Positions 44,774 through 56,850 of a DNA stretch of 64,000 nucleotides are shown here, piece by piece; position 1 is the stretch's first letter, and every line of letters begins with the position of its first letter. A program made the translations under genes and the position numbers. This DNA comes from Capra hircus (taxonomy: Eukaryota; Chordata; Mammalia; Artiodactyla; Bovidae): assembly GCF_001704415.2 (NCBI RefSeq), contig NC_030819.1, forward strand, positions 86,091,272 through 86,155,271, given 5' to 3'. Below the pieces are notes generated by a model that was not told where the DNA came from, ran no database searches, and saw nothing but the letters and a program-made list of their open reading frames with translations.

Positions 44774-44774
44774 T
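44741..44774. repeat. (ATT)n microsatellite
   Basis: Eleven uninterrupted ATT units. Confidence 0.97.
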
Positions 44775-44785
44775 TGTTACTAAGG

Positions 44786-44920
44786 AAATATTTATTTTCC
44801 TGAGCACCTTCTCTATGCTTAATATGAAGGTGTTTTACCTCCATCATTTCATTTTATTGCATTATCATTGCAACCTCAGTAAAAAAAGTGACCCATTCAA
44901 GGTCCAACAGGTTCCTGGCA
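44786..44920 (-). mobile_element. MIR SINE fragment
   Basis: Minus-strand MIR: ATTTATTTTCCTGAGCACCT, CATCATTTCATTTTATTGCA, CATTCAAGGTCCAACAGG follow MIR order in reverse. Confidence 0.6.
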
Positions 44921-45081
44921 TTTGCAACCAGGAGAGAATTGGCAACATTCAGTTCTCTGCACTACAGGCGACTTTGACCTTTCATTTCCATGTGGATCAA
45001 ACCCAAGGCCCCTGGATGACATCACAGATATGGGTATCCTATCTTCTGAAGCTTGCCAATATTGATTTACTACAGCTCTTA

Positions 45082-45205
45082 GCAAATGGCAACCCACTTC
45101 AGTATTGTTGCCTGGAGAATTCCATGGACAGTGGAACTTGGCAGGCTGCAGTCCATGGGGTCAAAAAGTGTCAGATATGACTGAGTGATTTTCACTTCAC
45201 TCGCT
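45082..45205 (+). mobile_element. BovB-derived SINE fragment
   Basis: Plus-strand body of a Bov-tA or BOV-A2 monomer: AATGGCAACCCACTTCAGTA, CCATGGACAGTGGAACTTGG, GTCAGATATGACTGAG. The head is missing. Confidence 0.85.
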
Positions 45206-45403
45206 AGCAATTCACCACTTCATAAAGTAAAGAAAGAATTCTCCTGCACCAAGAATGGGGATCTTTAATTATTTTTATAGCAGTTTCTATATGATAGGAA
45301 TAATCTTGCCATTGGAAGCTCCATTTTTATTATAAGATTATTTACTAAGTGAGAATTAGTATTATGTGTTCTGACTAGCTGGTTGGTGAATGGGTCATGT
45401 GGC

Positions 45404-45434
<31 letters not shown>

Positions 45435-45454
45435 TTGAGAGAGAGAGAGAGAGG
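45404..45454. repeat. (GT)n then (GA)n microsatellite
   Basis: GT units 45,404-45,431 followed by GA units 45,436-45,454. Confidence 0.95.
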
Positions 45455-46083
45455 GAGACAGAAATAGATGGGCTTACATCCTAGGAATACATGAGGATTT
45501 GTATAGAACAAGGGAATTAAATCTGGTGGATCCATCGTTTCAGATGAGTTTAGTTATGCTCTGCTGATGACATTTTTTGGAGGAGGTAGAGTCTTAGAAA
45601 AGGGAAACATCATATTGTCTGCACTCCCTTATTTTGCCCTTCCTCTCTTTCTCCTTCTCTGTAATATTTTTTCCTGTAAGCAGATGTCTGTTCCCATTCA
45701 TGTTTGAAAAGCTCAGATTCTATTCTTAAATGGTTTTAAGTGAAGAATTTTCACTGTTTTCTCAAAGAAGATGAATACCTCCCCATAAGGATTTTTCTAC
45801 TGACCGCTACATGAAGACAAAAAAAGCATATTTTTATTGTTGCTGTTTATAATGGTTAGGAATTTACAAAGTATTCTTACATTTATCATTTTAATAAGCT
45901 ATTAGACAAATTTTTTAAGGCATTTAGACATATGTCTTCTTCAAGGCCATATTCCCACTAGGTCAAAGAGCACATCATTTTAAATTTTTATGTACTCAAT
46001 TGAAACGCCTTCCCCAGAGGCTTAACTGATTTCCACTCCAATATCCATGATGTGAGGGTATTCATTTTTTAAAATACTTTGTC
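45455..46083. other. No recognised feature
   Basis: Unique DNA without recognised gene or repeat. Confidence 0.5.
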
Positions 46084-46095
46084 AATATGGTCTTT

Positions 46096-46348
46096 GCTGC
46101 TGCTGCTGCTGCTACTGCTGCATCGCTTCAGTCGTGTCCGACTCTGTGTGACCCCATAGATTGCAGCCCTCCAGTCTCCCCTGTCCCTGGGATTCTCCAG
46201 GCAAGAACACTGGAGTGGGTTGCCATTTCCTTCTCCAATGCATGAGAGTGAAAAGTGAAAGTGAAGTCGATCAGTCGTGTCTGACTGTTAGCGACCCCAT
46301 GGACTGCAGCCTACCAGGCTCCTCCGTCCATGGGATTTTCCAGGCAAG
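46096..46348 (-). mobile_element. BOV-A2 SINE
   Basis: A minus-strand dimeric BOV-A2 with a CTG-repeat left end (complement of the CAG tail). The exact 12-bp duplication AATATGGTCTTT at 46,084-46,095 and 46,349-46,360 flanks it. Both monomers are well preserved. Confidence 0.96.
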
Positions 46349-46404
46349 AATATGGTCTTTAAGTTTTACTAATTTGATGAATTTAAAATAGGTGGCCATT
46401 TTAA

Positions 46405-47970
46405 ATATGTTTTAATTTGCTAGTAAGTTAATTAATTTTCATATATTTATCATCCATTTATATTTAGTTTTGAATATTGTTTGTTCATATTCTTTGATCA
46501 TTTTCCTATTGGTGTACTAAATTATATATTCCAGTCTACCATTCTAATTCACTTGTTGTTTCTTTTATTATATATTTTTTGTATTATTTTCTTAGTGGTT
46601 ACCCTGGACTGACTTACCATTAACAACTTACATTCATAACAGTCTAGATAAAATTATTGCGAATTTCATAATACATATACATATTTTCATCAACAATGTT
46701 TACATCCTTCTTTCTCCTTTATGCTATTGTCACAAATTATATACACTCTGTGACATCAGCAGAGTATATTTATTATTAGTTAAACTTTTAAAACTATTTC
46801 ATAAGTTATAGAAAAGTATAATTTATTTCATTTGGATATTATTAAAATCATACATGAGGAAAAAAAGATCTACAAAAAGTACACTTATACTTTTATATTT
46901 ACATCTGTAGTTATCTTTATGAATGCTCTGTATTTCTTTGTGTGTATTTTAAATACAGTTTAGTGAGATTTTATATCTGCTTTAAGGACCCTCTTTATTA
47001 TTTCCTTTTCATGTCAATGTATGGCAAAACAAGTACCGTATTGTAAAGTAAAAATATAAAATTAAAAATAAATAAATAAATAAATAAATAAAAAGAAGGA
47101 TAGTTTTCCCAGATGGGGAATACTTGAGTGAGAATCCCTCTCCACCCCACGATTTAGCTGTTTGAATATGTCATTCCATTGTATTCTGGCCTCTCTGTTT
47201 TCTGATAAGAAATCAGCATTTAATCTTACTGAAGGCTCCTTGTATGTGACGAGGCCTTTCAAAATTTTCTTTTGTATTTTGAATGTTTTATTATGATATG
47301 TCTGGGTGTTAATCTCATTGAATTTATCTTCTGTGGAGATCACTGAGCTTCTTGGATACACAGATTAATGTTTTAGATAAAATTCCAAAAAATTTTAACC
47401 ATTACCTCTTCAAATATTCTTTCTATCCCTTCCTCTGTCTTTCTGTCCCATTGTTCTTATGTCAGTACTGTTGCATTGGTCTCTGAGGTTCTGTTCATTT
47501 TTCTTCATTTTTTTCCTGTTTCTTATATAGGATAATATCAATTGCCCTATATTAATTTTTCTTATTCTTTATTTTATGTGCTCAGATCATGTTGAGCTCC
47601 TCTAGTGAATTTCCATTTCAGTTATGCTTTTCAACTCTATAATTTCTATTTGGATACTTTTTATATTTTCTATTTATTGATTTATCTAATTGGTGAGACA
47701 TGATTCTCATACTTTCTTTTAGAAAAGACACGATTTTCTTTAGTTCTTTGAACGTATCTTAAAGAGCTTATTTAAAATTTTTGTCTAGGGTGGGTTTCTT
47801 CAGGGAAATTTCTGTTATTATTTTATTTTTTTCCTGTGAATGGACCATATTTTCTTATTTGTTTTTAGTTTTATATATATTTTTAATTGTTAAAACATTG
47901 ACATTTAAAATCATATAATGCAGTAACTTTAGAAATCAGATTTCTCCCATTTCCAAGTTTTTTTTTTCTT
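46405..47970 (-). mobile_element. Ancient L1M-type element, 5'UTR and ORF1 region
   Basis: Minus-strand old L1. Left parts (TTAGTGGTTACCCTGGACTG near 46,592-46,611) and right parts (AGCTGTTTGAATATGTCATT, AGCTTCTTGGATACACAGAT, CTCTAGTGAATTTCCATTTC) match the same ancient L1M family in order. A young L1 tail interrupts it at 47,012-47,095. No usable frame. Confidence 0.65.
47012..47095 (+). mobile_element. L1 3' tip (84 bp)
   Basis: Only the last bases of the bovine-type L1 3'UTR (CATGTCAATGTATGGCAAAA, TATTGTAAAGTA) with an AATA-repeat tail (47,063-47,088). A very short 5'-truncated insertion in the old L1. Confidence 0.9.
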
Positions 47971-48222
47971 GCATGTAATGATTGTTGATTTTTTTGAAAC
48001 GTTTTTATTCTAATTCTGTAAAGTCTGTTTTCTTCATTATGTGTTGTCATTGATGTCTCTACTTAGTTAGCTTAGTGATCATCTAAAGATTGGTTAGAGA
48101 TCTTCTTAAATATAAGGAACCAATGAATCTCCTAGTATTTTCTACCCTAAATAAAAAACTCAGGAGAATCCTATTTGTACTGAGCAGGCTCTGAATCAGG
48201 TCAAATAAAGAAAAACTCTGGA
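47971..48222. other. No recognised feature
   Basis: AT-rich DNA, possibly more of the decayed L1. Confidence 0.4.
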
Positions 48223-48621
48223 AACTTCCCTGGTGGTCCAGTGGTTAAGAATCCATCTGCCAGGCGGATTCATGTTGATGCATGGCAAAGCCAATACAAT
48301 ATTGTAAAATAATTAGCCTCCAATTAAAATAAATAAATTTATATTAAAAATAAAAGAAAGAAACCACCTGCCAATGCAGGAGGAACAGGTTTAATTCCTG
48401 ATCTGGAGAGATTCCACATGCTACAAGGTAAATAAGCCTATGCACCACAATTACTGAGACTGTGTGCCCTAGATTTTGTGCTCTATAACAAGAGAAGCTA
48501 CCAAAATGAGAAGCTCATGTACTTCAGCTAGAGAGTAGCACCTGCTCATGATAACTTTAAAAAGACTCCGTGCAGCAATGAAGACTAAGCATGGCCAAAA
48601 ATAAACAAATAAATAATCTTT
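48223..48621 (+). mobile_element. tRNA-Glu-type SINE (CHR-2/Bov-tA group), interrupted
   Basis: The plus-strand head ACTTCCCTGGTGGTCCAGTG is interrupted by an L1 tip, then continues AATGCAGGAGGAACAGG and a longer body (CCACATGCTACAAGG, CACAATTACTGAGACTGTG, GCAGCAATGAAGACTAAGCA) ending in an AATA-rich tail. The long body is the cetartiodactyl CHR type, older than the BovB-tailed Bov-tA. Confidence 0.82.
48263..48357 (+). mobile_element. L1 3' tip inserted in SINE
   Basis: The 95-bp plus-strand end of an L1 3'UTR (GGCGGATTCATGTTGATGCA, AGCCTCCAATTAAAAT). Flanked by 16-bp duplications 48,247-48,262 and 48,358-48,373 with two mismatches. Confidence 0.92.
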
Positions 48622-49014
48622 CAAAAAAGAAAAACTCTATAAGTGAAATTTTCCAGGGAAGAATCAGATAAGAAAAAATGTGACAATTGTCTGGGAGTGG
48701 GGCTCTGAGGAAGTTCCAGTTTTATTCTATCTCTTCGAATGGCTGTTAGTGTGATGTTTCTCACTGTGTATGCAAGGCAGTTGATTCTCAAGACTCCTGA
48801 AGGTGGGCTGGGGAGAAAAGGTTGGGAATAGGGCAAGTTAAAATACCACAGAGCTCACTGTTCTTACCAAGATTCAGCTACTTTTCTTGAGTAACTACTT
48901 CACAGACTGTTACTGGGTTTTAATTTCTTTAGGGGAAGGGAAGAAGTTCAGAAGTCCTTATTTCTCATTTTCACTGATATCACTCTTTATTCATTAATTA
49001 ATTTTAAGTTGTGT
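48622..49014. other. No recognised feature
   Basis: A minus-strand 71-codon frame here (48,621-48,836) has no recognisable similarity. No repeat seen. Confidence 0.5.
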
Positions 49015-49232
49015 GCATAACTATGCTGAGTTACTTCAGTTGTGTCAGAATCTTTATGATCCCATGGATGGTAGCTACCAGACTCCTCTGTTATGGATTT
49101 TCCAGGCAAGAATACTGGACTGGGGCGTCATCCCCTGCTCCAGTGCCTCTTCCCATCCCAAAGATTGAACCCAATCTCTTATGTCTCCTGCATTGGCAGG
49201 TTCTTTATAACTAATGCCACCTAGGAAGCCCA
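49015..49232 (-). mobile_element. Bov-tA SINE
   Basis: Minus-strand Bov-tA: tRNA-like head at the right (GCCACCTAGGAAGCCC complement), B-box region near 49,160-49,180, BovB-like tail on the left. Confidence 0.88.
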
Positions 49233-49309
49233 GTGATGAATGAATGTTAGGCAAACACAAGCACAAAGAGCTATAAATTTTCCTCCAATAACTAGCTTAG
49301 TTATTTTAG

Positions 49310-50493
49310 CTCAGTTGTGAGTTCATGCCTGATTTTATGTAACTGCATGGTGTGCAGCTTAGCAAGTTTCCCTGCCCTTCACTATCTCCTGGATTTGCTC
49401 AAACTCATGTTCAGTAAGTTGGTGATGCCATCCAACCATTTCATCATGTCTGCTTCTTTTCTTCCTACCCTCACCCTTTCCCAACATCAGAATATTTTCC
49501 AATGAGTCAGTTTTTTTTTTTTTTTCTAATCAGGTTGTCAAAATATTGGAGTCTCATTTTCAGCATCAGTTCTTCCAATGAATATTAAGAGTTAATTTCC
49601 TTTAAGATTGACTGGTTTGGTCTCCTTTCTGTCTAATGACTGTAAGAGTCTTCTCCAGCATCACAGTTTCAAAGCATCACTTCTTCTGCACTCAGTCTTC
49701 TTTATGGTCCAGTTCTCACATCAGTACATGACTACTGGAAAAACCATAGCTTTGACTATATGGACCTTTGTTGGCAAAGTGAGGTGTATACTTTTGTAAT
49801 ACGCATCTTGGATTGTAATAGCTTTTCTTCCAAGGAGAAACTGTGTTTTAATTTCATGGCTGCAGTCACCATCCACAGTGACTTTTGGAGCCCAAGAAAA
49901 TGAAATTTGTCACTGTTTCCATTTGTTCCTCATCTATTTATCATGGAGGAATGGGACTGGATGCTGTGATCTTAGTTTATCGAATGCTGAGTTTTAAGCC
50001 AGCTTTTTAACTCTCCTCTTTCACCCTCATCAAAGAGCTCTTTAATTCATCTTCAGTTTGTGCCATTAAATAATATCATTTGCATATCTGGGGTTGTTGA
50101 TACTTCTCCAAGCAATCTTGATTCCAGGTTATGAGTCATCCAGCCCAGCATTTTTCATGATATATTCAGCATAGAAGTAAAATAAGCAGGGTAATAGTAT
50201 GCAGTCTCAAGGTACTTCTTTCCCAATTTTGAACCAGTCTGCTTTTCCATGTCCAGTTCTAAGTGTTGTTTCTTGAGCTGCATAAAGGTTTCTCAGAAAA
50301 CAGGTCAAGTGGCCCGATATTTCCATGTCTTTAAGAATTTTCAACAGCTTATTGTGATCCACACTGTCAAAGGCTTTAAAGTAATCCATGATAAAGAAGT
50401 AGATATTTGTCTGAAATTTCCTTGTTGTTTCTATGATCAAATGGATTTGGCAACTTGATATCTGGTTCCTCTGCCCTTTCTAAATCTAGTTTG
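49310..50493 (-). mobile_element. BovB LINE, 5'-truncated
   Basis: Minus-strand BovB from a decayed 3' end to the start of the reverse transcriptase. The frame at 50,207-50,440 keeps motif A as FIMDYFKAFDSVDHNKLL. The catalytic-box region around 50,070-50,095 is broken by a deletion (CATTAAATAATATCATTTGC). A T-run at 49,511-49,524 is a later expansion. Confidence 0.87.
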
Positions 50494-50654
50494 AGTTTTG
50501 ATATGTGTCTTCATTATCATTTATTTATTAATATTTTAAAAATTGTCTTCCTTTTCTATTTTATCATTTCCTCCCATGTTTTTTATTACCAAGGGAGCTT
50601 ATTATTTATTCTGCTTCTTCTTACTCTTTTTTTTTTTTTGTCTTTTCCATTCTG

Positions 50655-51606
50655 TTTCTGTATATTTTTAAATTGTATTGGAGTATTTTATTTACAATGC
50701 TGTGTTAGTTTCATGTGTGCAGCAAAGTGTATCAGTTATGCATACATATATTCATTCTTTTTTAAGTTTATTTTTCAATGTAGGCCATTACAGAGTACTA
50801 AATAGAATTATTTGTGCTATGCAGCAGATTGTTGCTAGTTATCTAGTTTGTATATTGTAGTGTATATATGTCAGCCAAATCACAATATATGCCTCCTCCT
50901 TCCCTCTTATCACATGGAAAATGTAAGTTTATTTTTTTCTACCTTGATAACCCTATTTCTGTTTTGTAAATAAGTTCATGTGTATCCACAATTATTTATT
51001 TTTTGGATTCAACATGTAAGAAAAATATTTGTCTTTCTGTGTCTGACTTACTACATGCAGTGCAATGTTCATTGCAGCACTATTTACAATAGCCAGGACA
51101 GGGAGGCAACCTAAATGTCCATCAAAGGAGAAGTAGATAAATAAGATGTGATTATTTCCTAAATTAACTACATATACAAAGGGATACTACTACTACTAAG
51201 TCACTTCAGTCGTGCCTGACTCTGTGCGACCCCATAGACGGCAGCCCACCAGGCTCTGCCATCCCTGGAATTCTCCAGGCAAGAACACTGGAGTGGATTG
51301 CCATTTCCTTCTCCAATGCATGAAAGTGAAAAGTGAAAGTGAAGTCGCTCAGTTGTGCCCGACTCCGGGACCCCATGGACTAGCAGCCTACCAGGCTCCT
51401 CCGTCCTTGAGATTTTCCAAGCAAGAGTACTGGATGGCATCACTGACTCAATGGATGTGAGTCTGAGTGAACTCCGGGAGTTGGTGATGGTCAGAGAGGC
51501 CTGGCGTGTTGTGATTCATGGGGTCGCAAAGAGTCAGACACAATGGATATTACTTAGCAATAAAAAGAAGAAAATAATATTTGGAGCAATATGGATGGAA
51601 GTAGAG
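50655..51606 (-). mobile_element. Older L1 with inverted 5' segment
   Basis: 50,655-51,058 is minus-strand 3'UTR of an older (L1MA-like) element. 51,059-51,606 is plus-strand ORF2 C-terminus (TTCATTGCAGCACTATTTAC; TTACTTAGCAATAAAAAG), interrupted by a SINE/BovB insert. Near-identical TATTTTTAAAT words flank both outer ends (50,645-50,656 and 51,610-51,621), a possible duplication, although low complexity weakens it. Fits 5' inversion. Confidence 0.65.
51186..51542 (-). mobile_element. BOV-A2 joined head-to-head to a BovB 3' end
   Basis: 51,186-51,433 is a minus-strand BOV-A2 with an ACT-repeat left end. 51,428-51,541 is the plus-strand last 110 bp of BovB (ATGGCATCACTGACTCAATG to GTCAGACAC). 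They share a few bases at the joint (TGGA). The L1 on either side is continuous, with imperfect copies of GG(G/A)ATA.TAC at both edges, so the pair appears to have entered as one unit. Confidence 0.78.
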
Positions 51607-52479
51607 ACTTTTATTTTTTAAATACGTTTAAATATAAGCTTAGTTGCATTTTTATGTAAATTTTAGGCTGAAGAGAAGTACATATTTGACATAAACTCCA
51701 AAATGTATCCATTTATTATATTTATAGTCTAGTTTTGTATCCTTTCTTATGTCAGCATTTCTTTCTTTCCTCATTTACACAATAACCACACAGGCACAGA
51801 CAGACACAGAGACATTTAATAGCATAATTTGCTGTTTATTAAATGAAAAATGCAATGCTAGGATTTTGTAACATATTTATACTATTAATAAGGACAATGG
51901 AATTTTATTTCAAATTATTTTTGATAACAATGCTATTTCCTAAATTTATTATATGTTCATTAATAAATGTAATTTCCTAAATTCCATCTTGGCAGAGAAC
52001 CTAGGTACTTTCCAAAAAAAAAAAAAAGAATAAACTTAATAATAAACAATGCAGTAATTTTTTTTTCTTCCAATGGATATATAACTAAATCTGATTATTC
52101 AAATGTTTATCTTTCAAATTTTCTGGGCTCTATTACTCCCATTACTATGGTCCTTGTTTTATTTTAAATTACAGTCAATCTTGCTTGAATCAACATTCTG
52201 AAGTCTCCTATTTATGTCCCTGTCTCCATTATACTGCACATCATACAACCAATCTTTTTTTCTTAAGAAAAAATAAGTTAAAAATTATATCTCAAACATG
52301 TCTCATAATATTATTTTTGCCTTAACTTGATGTAAAACTTCTTGAAATTATTGTTTCTTTACAACTATCACAGTGTCAAGTATAACATTTATGCTCAATT
52401 AATAATAAAAATTGATTTGAAGACTATAGGAAGCTGATGAAAGAAATAAGCAAAATAGAGGTATTAATAAGATGGGTTA
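51607..52479. other. No recognised feature
   Basis: AT-rich unique DNA with an A-run at 52,014-52,026. Confidence 0.5.
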
Positions 52480-55160
52480 AAAATGAAAAACAAGACTGGG
52501 AGCTGACTATGACTCAGATCATGAGTTCCTTATTGCTAATTTAGACTTAAATGGAAAAAAAGCCAGGAAAATAACTAGTCCATTCAGTTCAATTCAGTTC
52601 AGTTGCTCAGCCGTGTCTGACTCTTTGCGACCCCATGAATCGCAGCACGCCAGGACCCTCTGTCCATTATCAACACCCAGAGTTCACTCAGACTTACGTC
52701 CATTGAGTCAGTGATGCCATCCAGTCATCTCATCCTCTGTCGTCCCCTTATTCTTCTGCCCCCAGTCCCTCCCAGCATCAGAGTCTTCTCCAATGAGTCA
52801 ACTCTTCGCACGAGGGGGTCAATGTACTGGAGTTTCAGCTTTAGCATCATTCCTTCCAAAGAAATCCCAGGGCTGATCTCCATCAGAATGGACTGGTTGG
52901 ATCTCCTTGCAGTCCAAGGGACTCTCAAGAGTCTTCTCCAACAACACAGTTCAAGAGCATCCATTCTTTGGCACTCAGCCTTCTTCACAGTCCAACTCTC
53001 ACATCCATACATGACCACAGGAAAAACCATAGCCTTGACTAGAGGGACCTTAGTCAGCAAAGTAATGTCTCTGCTTTTGAATATGCTCTCTAGGTTAGCC
53101 ATAACTTTTCTTCCAAGGAGTAAGTGTCTTTTAATGAACTAAATCAAATCCTGTATGATTATGCAGTAGAAACTGCAAACAGATTTAAGGGATTAGATCT
53201 GATAGACAGAGTGCCTGAAGAAGTATGGACAGAGATTCAGAAGATTCTGCAGGAAGTAATGATCAAAGCCACCCCCAAGAAAAAGATATGTAAAAAGGCA
53301 AAACGGCTTTCTAAGGAGGTCTTATATATAGCTGGCAAAAGAAGAGAAATAAAAAGGAATGGAGAAAAGGAACAATGTACCCATCTGAATGCATAGTTCC
53401 AAAGAATAGCAAGGAGAGAAAAAAAAAACCTTCCAAAGTGAAAAATGCAAAGAAAAAGAGGAAAACAATAAAATGGTAAAGACTAGAGACCTCTTCAAGA
53501 AAATTAGGGATAACAAGGGAACACTCATTCAAAGATAGGAACAATAAAGGACAGAAACTGTATGTACCTAACTGAAGCAGCCAGTATATAGAAGAGATGA
53601 TAAGAATACACAAAAGAACTATATAGAAAAAGATCTTCACAACCCAGTTAACCATGAGGATGTGATCACTCACCTAGAGCCAGATATTTTGGAGTGTGAA
53701 GTCAAGTGGGCCTTAGGAAGCATCACTACAGACAAAGCTAGTGGAGGTGATGGAATTCCAGCTGAGCTATTTCAAATCTTAAAAGATGATATTGTTAAAG
53801 TGCTGCATTTAATATGACAGCAAATTTGGAAAATTCCGTGGCCAGGGGTTTGGAAAATGTCAGTTTTCATTCCAATCTCAAAGAAACACAATGCCAAAGA
53901 AAGCTCAAATTACTGCACAACTGCCCTTATTTCACATGTTAGTGAAGTAATACTCAAAATACTCCAAACTAGGCTTCAACAATGAGTGAACCGAGAACTT
54001 TCAGGCATTCTAGCTGGATTTAGAAAAGGCAGGAAAACCAGAGATTAAATTGTCAACATCTGTTGGATAATAGGAAAAGCAAGAGAATTCTAGGGAAAAA
54101 AAATATATATATATATATATTTCTGCTTCATTGACTACACTAAAGCCTTTGCCTGTGTGGATCACAAACCAATGTGGAAAATTCTTCAAGAGATGGGAAT
54201 ACCAGACCACCTTATCTGCCTCTTGAGAAGTCTGTATGCAGGTCTAGAAGTAGAAACAGATATAGAACAATAGACTGGTTAACAATTAGTAAAGGAGTAT
54301 GCCAAGGCTGTATATTGTCACCCTGCTTATTTGACTTCTGTGCAGAGTACATTATCTGAAATGCCTGGCTGGATGAAGCATAAGCTAAAGTCAAGATTTC
54401 TGAGAGAAATATCAATAACCTCAGATATGCTGATGATGCCACCATTATGGCAGAAAGCAAAGAGGAACTAAAGAGCCTTTTGATGAAGGTGAAAGAGGAG
54501 AGTGAAAAAGCTTACTTAAAATTCAACATTCAAAAAAACTAAGATCATGGAATGACTTCATGGCAAATAGACGGGAAGTCAATGGAAACAGTGATAGACT
54601 ATGTTCTTGGTCTCCACAATTACTGCACCATGAATTTAAAAGGCGTTTGTTCCTTGGAAGAAAAGCTATGACCAACTTAGACAGCATATTAAAAAGCAGA
54701 GACATTACTTTGCCAACAAAGGTCTGTCTAGGTGAAGCTTTTGTTTTTCTAGTAGTCATGCATGGATGCGAGATTTTGACTATAAAGAAGGAAACATCAA
54801 AGAATTGATGCTTTTGAACTGTGGTATTGCAAAAGACTCTTGGAGTCCTTGGACCACAAGGAAATCAAACCAGTCAGTCCTAAAGAAGCCAATCCTGAAG
54901 ATTCATTGGAAGGACTGATGCTGAAGCTGAAGCTCAATACTTTGACCACCTGATGTGAGGAGCTGACTCATTAGAGAAGACCCTGATACTGAGAAAGATT
55001 GAAGTCAGGAAAAAAAGGGGATGACAGAGTATGAAATTATTGGAGGGTATCACTAATTAAATGGACATGAGTTTGTGAAGCTTCAGGAGATGGTGAAGGA
55101 CAGGGAATCCTGGGGTATTGCAGTCCTTTAGGGTCACAAATTGTGCAACTGAACAACAAA
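52480..55160 (+). mobile_element. BovB LINE, 5'-truncated, interrupted
   Basis: Plus-strand BovB from the end of the endonuclease (52,480-52,583), through the linker (53,135-53,700; 90-codon frame at 53,124-53,396), reverse transcriptase (53,700-54,560) and C-terminal region to an old-type 3' end at about 55,160 (CAACTGAACAACAAA). Motif A region is visible as FIDYTKAFACVDH and the catalytic box YADD survives (54,424-54,437) in a frame broken elsewhere. An AT microsatellite sits at 54,104-54,120. A younger BovB interrupts it. Confidence 0.87.
52584..53134 (-). mobile_element. Young BovB 3' end nested in BovB
   Basis: A minus-strand, well-preserved BovB C-terminal region and 3' end. The 125-codon frame at 52,725-53,102 reads MYGCESWTVKKAECQRMDA then LELCCWRRLLRVPWTARRSN and contains no stop to its end. 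The host BovB resumes within a few bases of where it stopped, but no duplication is evident. Confidence 0.9.
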
Positions 55161-56029
55161 GGAGGGTTAAATATAGAAGGTACATGCTCACTATGTATTT
55201 CCAACTTCTGTAATTCTTTTTAATACAGAAGTTAGAAAATGTAAACTGCATACCATATACACTCTTCCAGTTAGAATTCTTGATGTAAATGACCCCATTA
55301 ATTAAATATTTTCATATAATATTTTGGAAAAATTGAGAGATCCCTTTTTGTTGTTTTAAAACTTCTTGCTAATGAGCAAAACAGAAAATTGAAGTTGCGT
55401 GAATTTCCTGTGGCAACTTTGGTAGTGGGGACTTTTCTCAGTATTCCATGTCTAATTTTTCACTCCTGGATATCAAGGGAAGAAGAACAGGAGGCACTGT
55501 GTCTTCTGTTTTTCATCTCTTGAATTACGGCAATAGAAGGATTTTTTGTTTGCTTCTTGTATGTATGTGTCTGTCTGTGTTTGGAGGAGGGGAGTCCTTG
55601 AATTATCAGTTATGAGAGGAGCTTATTAAGTTCCTTTCCTCAGAGCCTCAAAGAATATATAAGTAACTATACTCTTTAATTAATATTTACCATAAAATTG
55701 AGCTTATTTGTTCTTTTACAACCTGAATTTTGAGTGATCCCGTATTGAAGCCAGAAATTATTCCAGACACTTAAGGGAATGAATCAACTTGGCACATCCA
55801 TAAGCAAACTCAAATATCAAGGAGATAAGTGCGAAGTTCAACCTGAATTGATAAAAATACTGTATAATTATTCTAATATACCAGTCGAAATCCAGTTTTT
55901 ATTTGTGGAAATTTATTATCTGATTTTAGAAATAAAAAGAAGAAAAAAAAACATTTTAATAAGGCAAAATATATCTGTAAGCATATACGGAACATATATT
56001 CTGGATACAAATAACTAATTTGAACATCT
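55161..56029. other. No recognised feature
   Basis: Unique AT-rich DNA. A 79-codon plus-strand frame at 55,779-56,018 is rich in Ile, Lys and Tyr, as expected from composition, and I recognise no similarity. Confidence 0.5.
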
Positions 56030-56040
56030 GCAAGTAGTTT

Positions 56041-56314
56041 AGGCAATGGCACCCCACTCCAGTACTCTTGCCTGGAAAATCCCATGGATGGAGGAGCCTG
56101 GTAGGCTGCAGTCCATGGGGTCGCTAGGAGTTGGACACGACTGAGCGACTTCCCTTTCACTTTTCACTTTCATGCATTGGAGAAGAAAATGACAACCCAC
56201 TCCACTGCTCTTGTCTGGAGAATCCCGGGGAAAGAGGAGTCTGGTGGGCTGCTGTCTATTGGGTCGCACAGAGTCGGACACGACTGAAGCAACTTAACAG
56301 CAGCAGCAGCAGCA
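56041..56314 (+). mobile_element. BOV-A2 SINE
   Basis: A plus-strand dimeric BOV-A2 ending in an AGC repeat (56,299-56,314). The exact 11-bp duplication GCAAGTAGTTT at 56,030-56,040 and 56,315-56,325 flanks it. Confidence 0.96.
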
Positions 56315-56325
56315 GCAAGTAGTTT

Positions 56326-56751
56326 TGAAGTTTTTTTTTTTTTCTTTTTCAGACCTTTGACTGAAATCTAGACTCATTGGGGTTGGAACACCAGATACTC
56401 CTTGTATATTGAAAAGTAGTACAAATGATGAATAAAATAGAAATGTTCAAGTATCTAATCATGTAAAATTTGATTTTATTCATTTTAACTATATCCCACA
56501 AGGAAGTCTAAACATTTAGTTCAGTAAAGTGAACAATAAATTGAAGAATAGAAAATCAACGTCCTTGAAAAGCTTTGTAATGTCCAGTTGGAAGGTTGGT
56601 GGTCCTAATCAGTCTTAATTGGCTGAAGCTGTAATTGGACACTGCTGACCTCCAGTCTCTGAAATATAACTCTACAAAGATTATATGTTGCTTGAAGTAC
56701 ATGTCTCTCAGAGCCTCAAAAACCAGTCTCAGATGAAGCTTGCCATGTTTG
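56326..56751. other. No recognised feature
   Basis: Unique DNA. 56,580-56,720 has a faint LTR-like feel on the minus strand, but I could not name a family. Confidence 0.4.
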
Positions 56752-56850
56752 AGACAGTTTGGTGCAATGTTAAAAGGACAAAACTGGGGATTAAGCTATG
56801 TAGATACTATCCCACTGGCCACTAATTAGATGTCTAACAAGGAAGAACAT
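56752..56850 (+). mobile_element. Possible MIR fragment
   Basis: GACAGTTTGGTGCAATGTTA and CCACTGGCCACTAATTAGAT follow the MIR core order on the plus strand. Weak. Confidence 0.4.

Noticed and set aside
44701..45180. 159-codon plus-strand frame
   Set aside because: It runs through an ATT microsatellite, a MIR and a SINE fragment, so it is chance.
55779..56018. 79-codon plus-strand frame as a small gene
   Set aside because: Composition-driven Ile/Lys/Tyr-rich translation in AT-rich DNA, with no recognisable motif or context.
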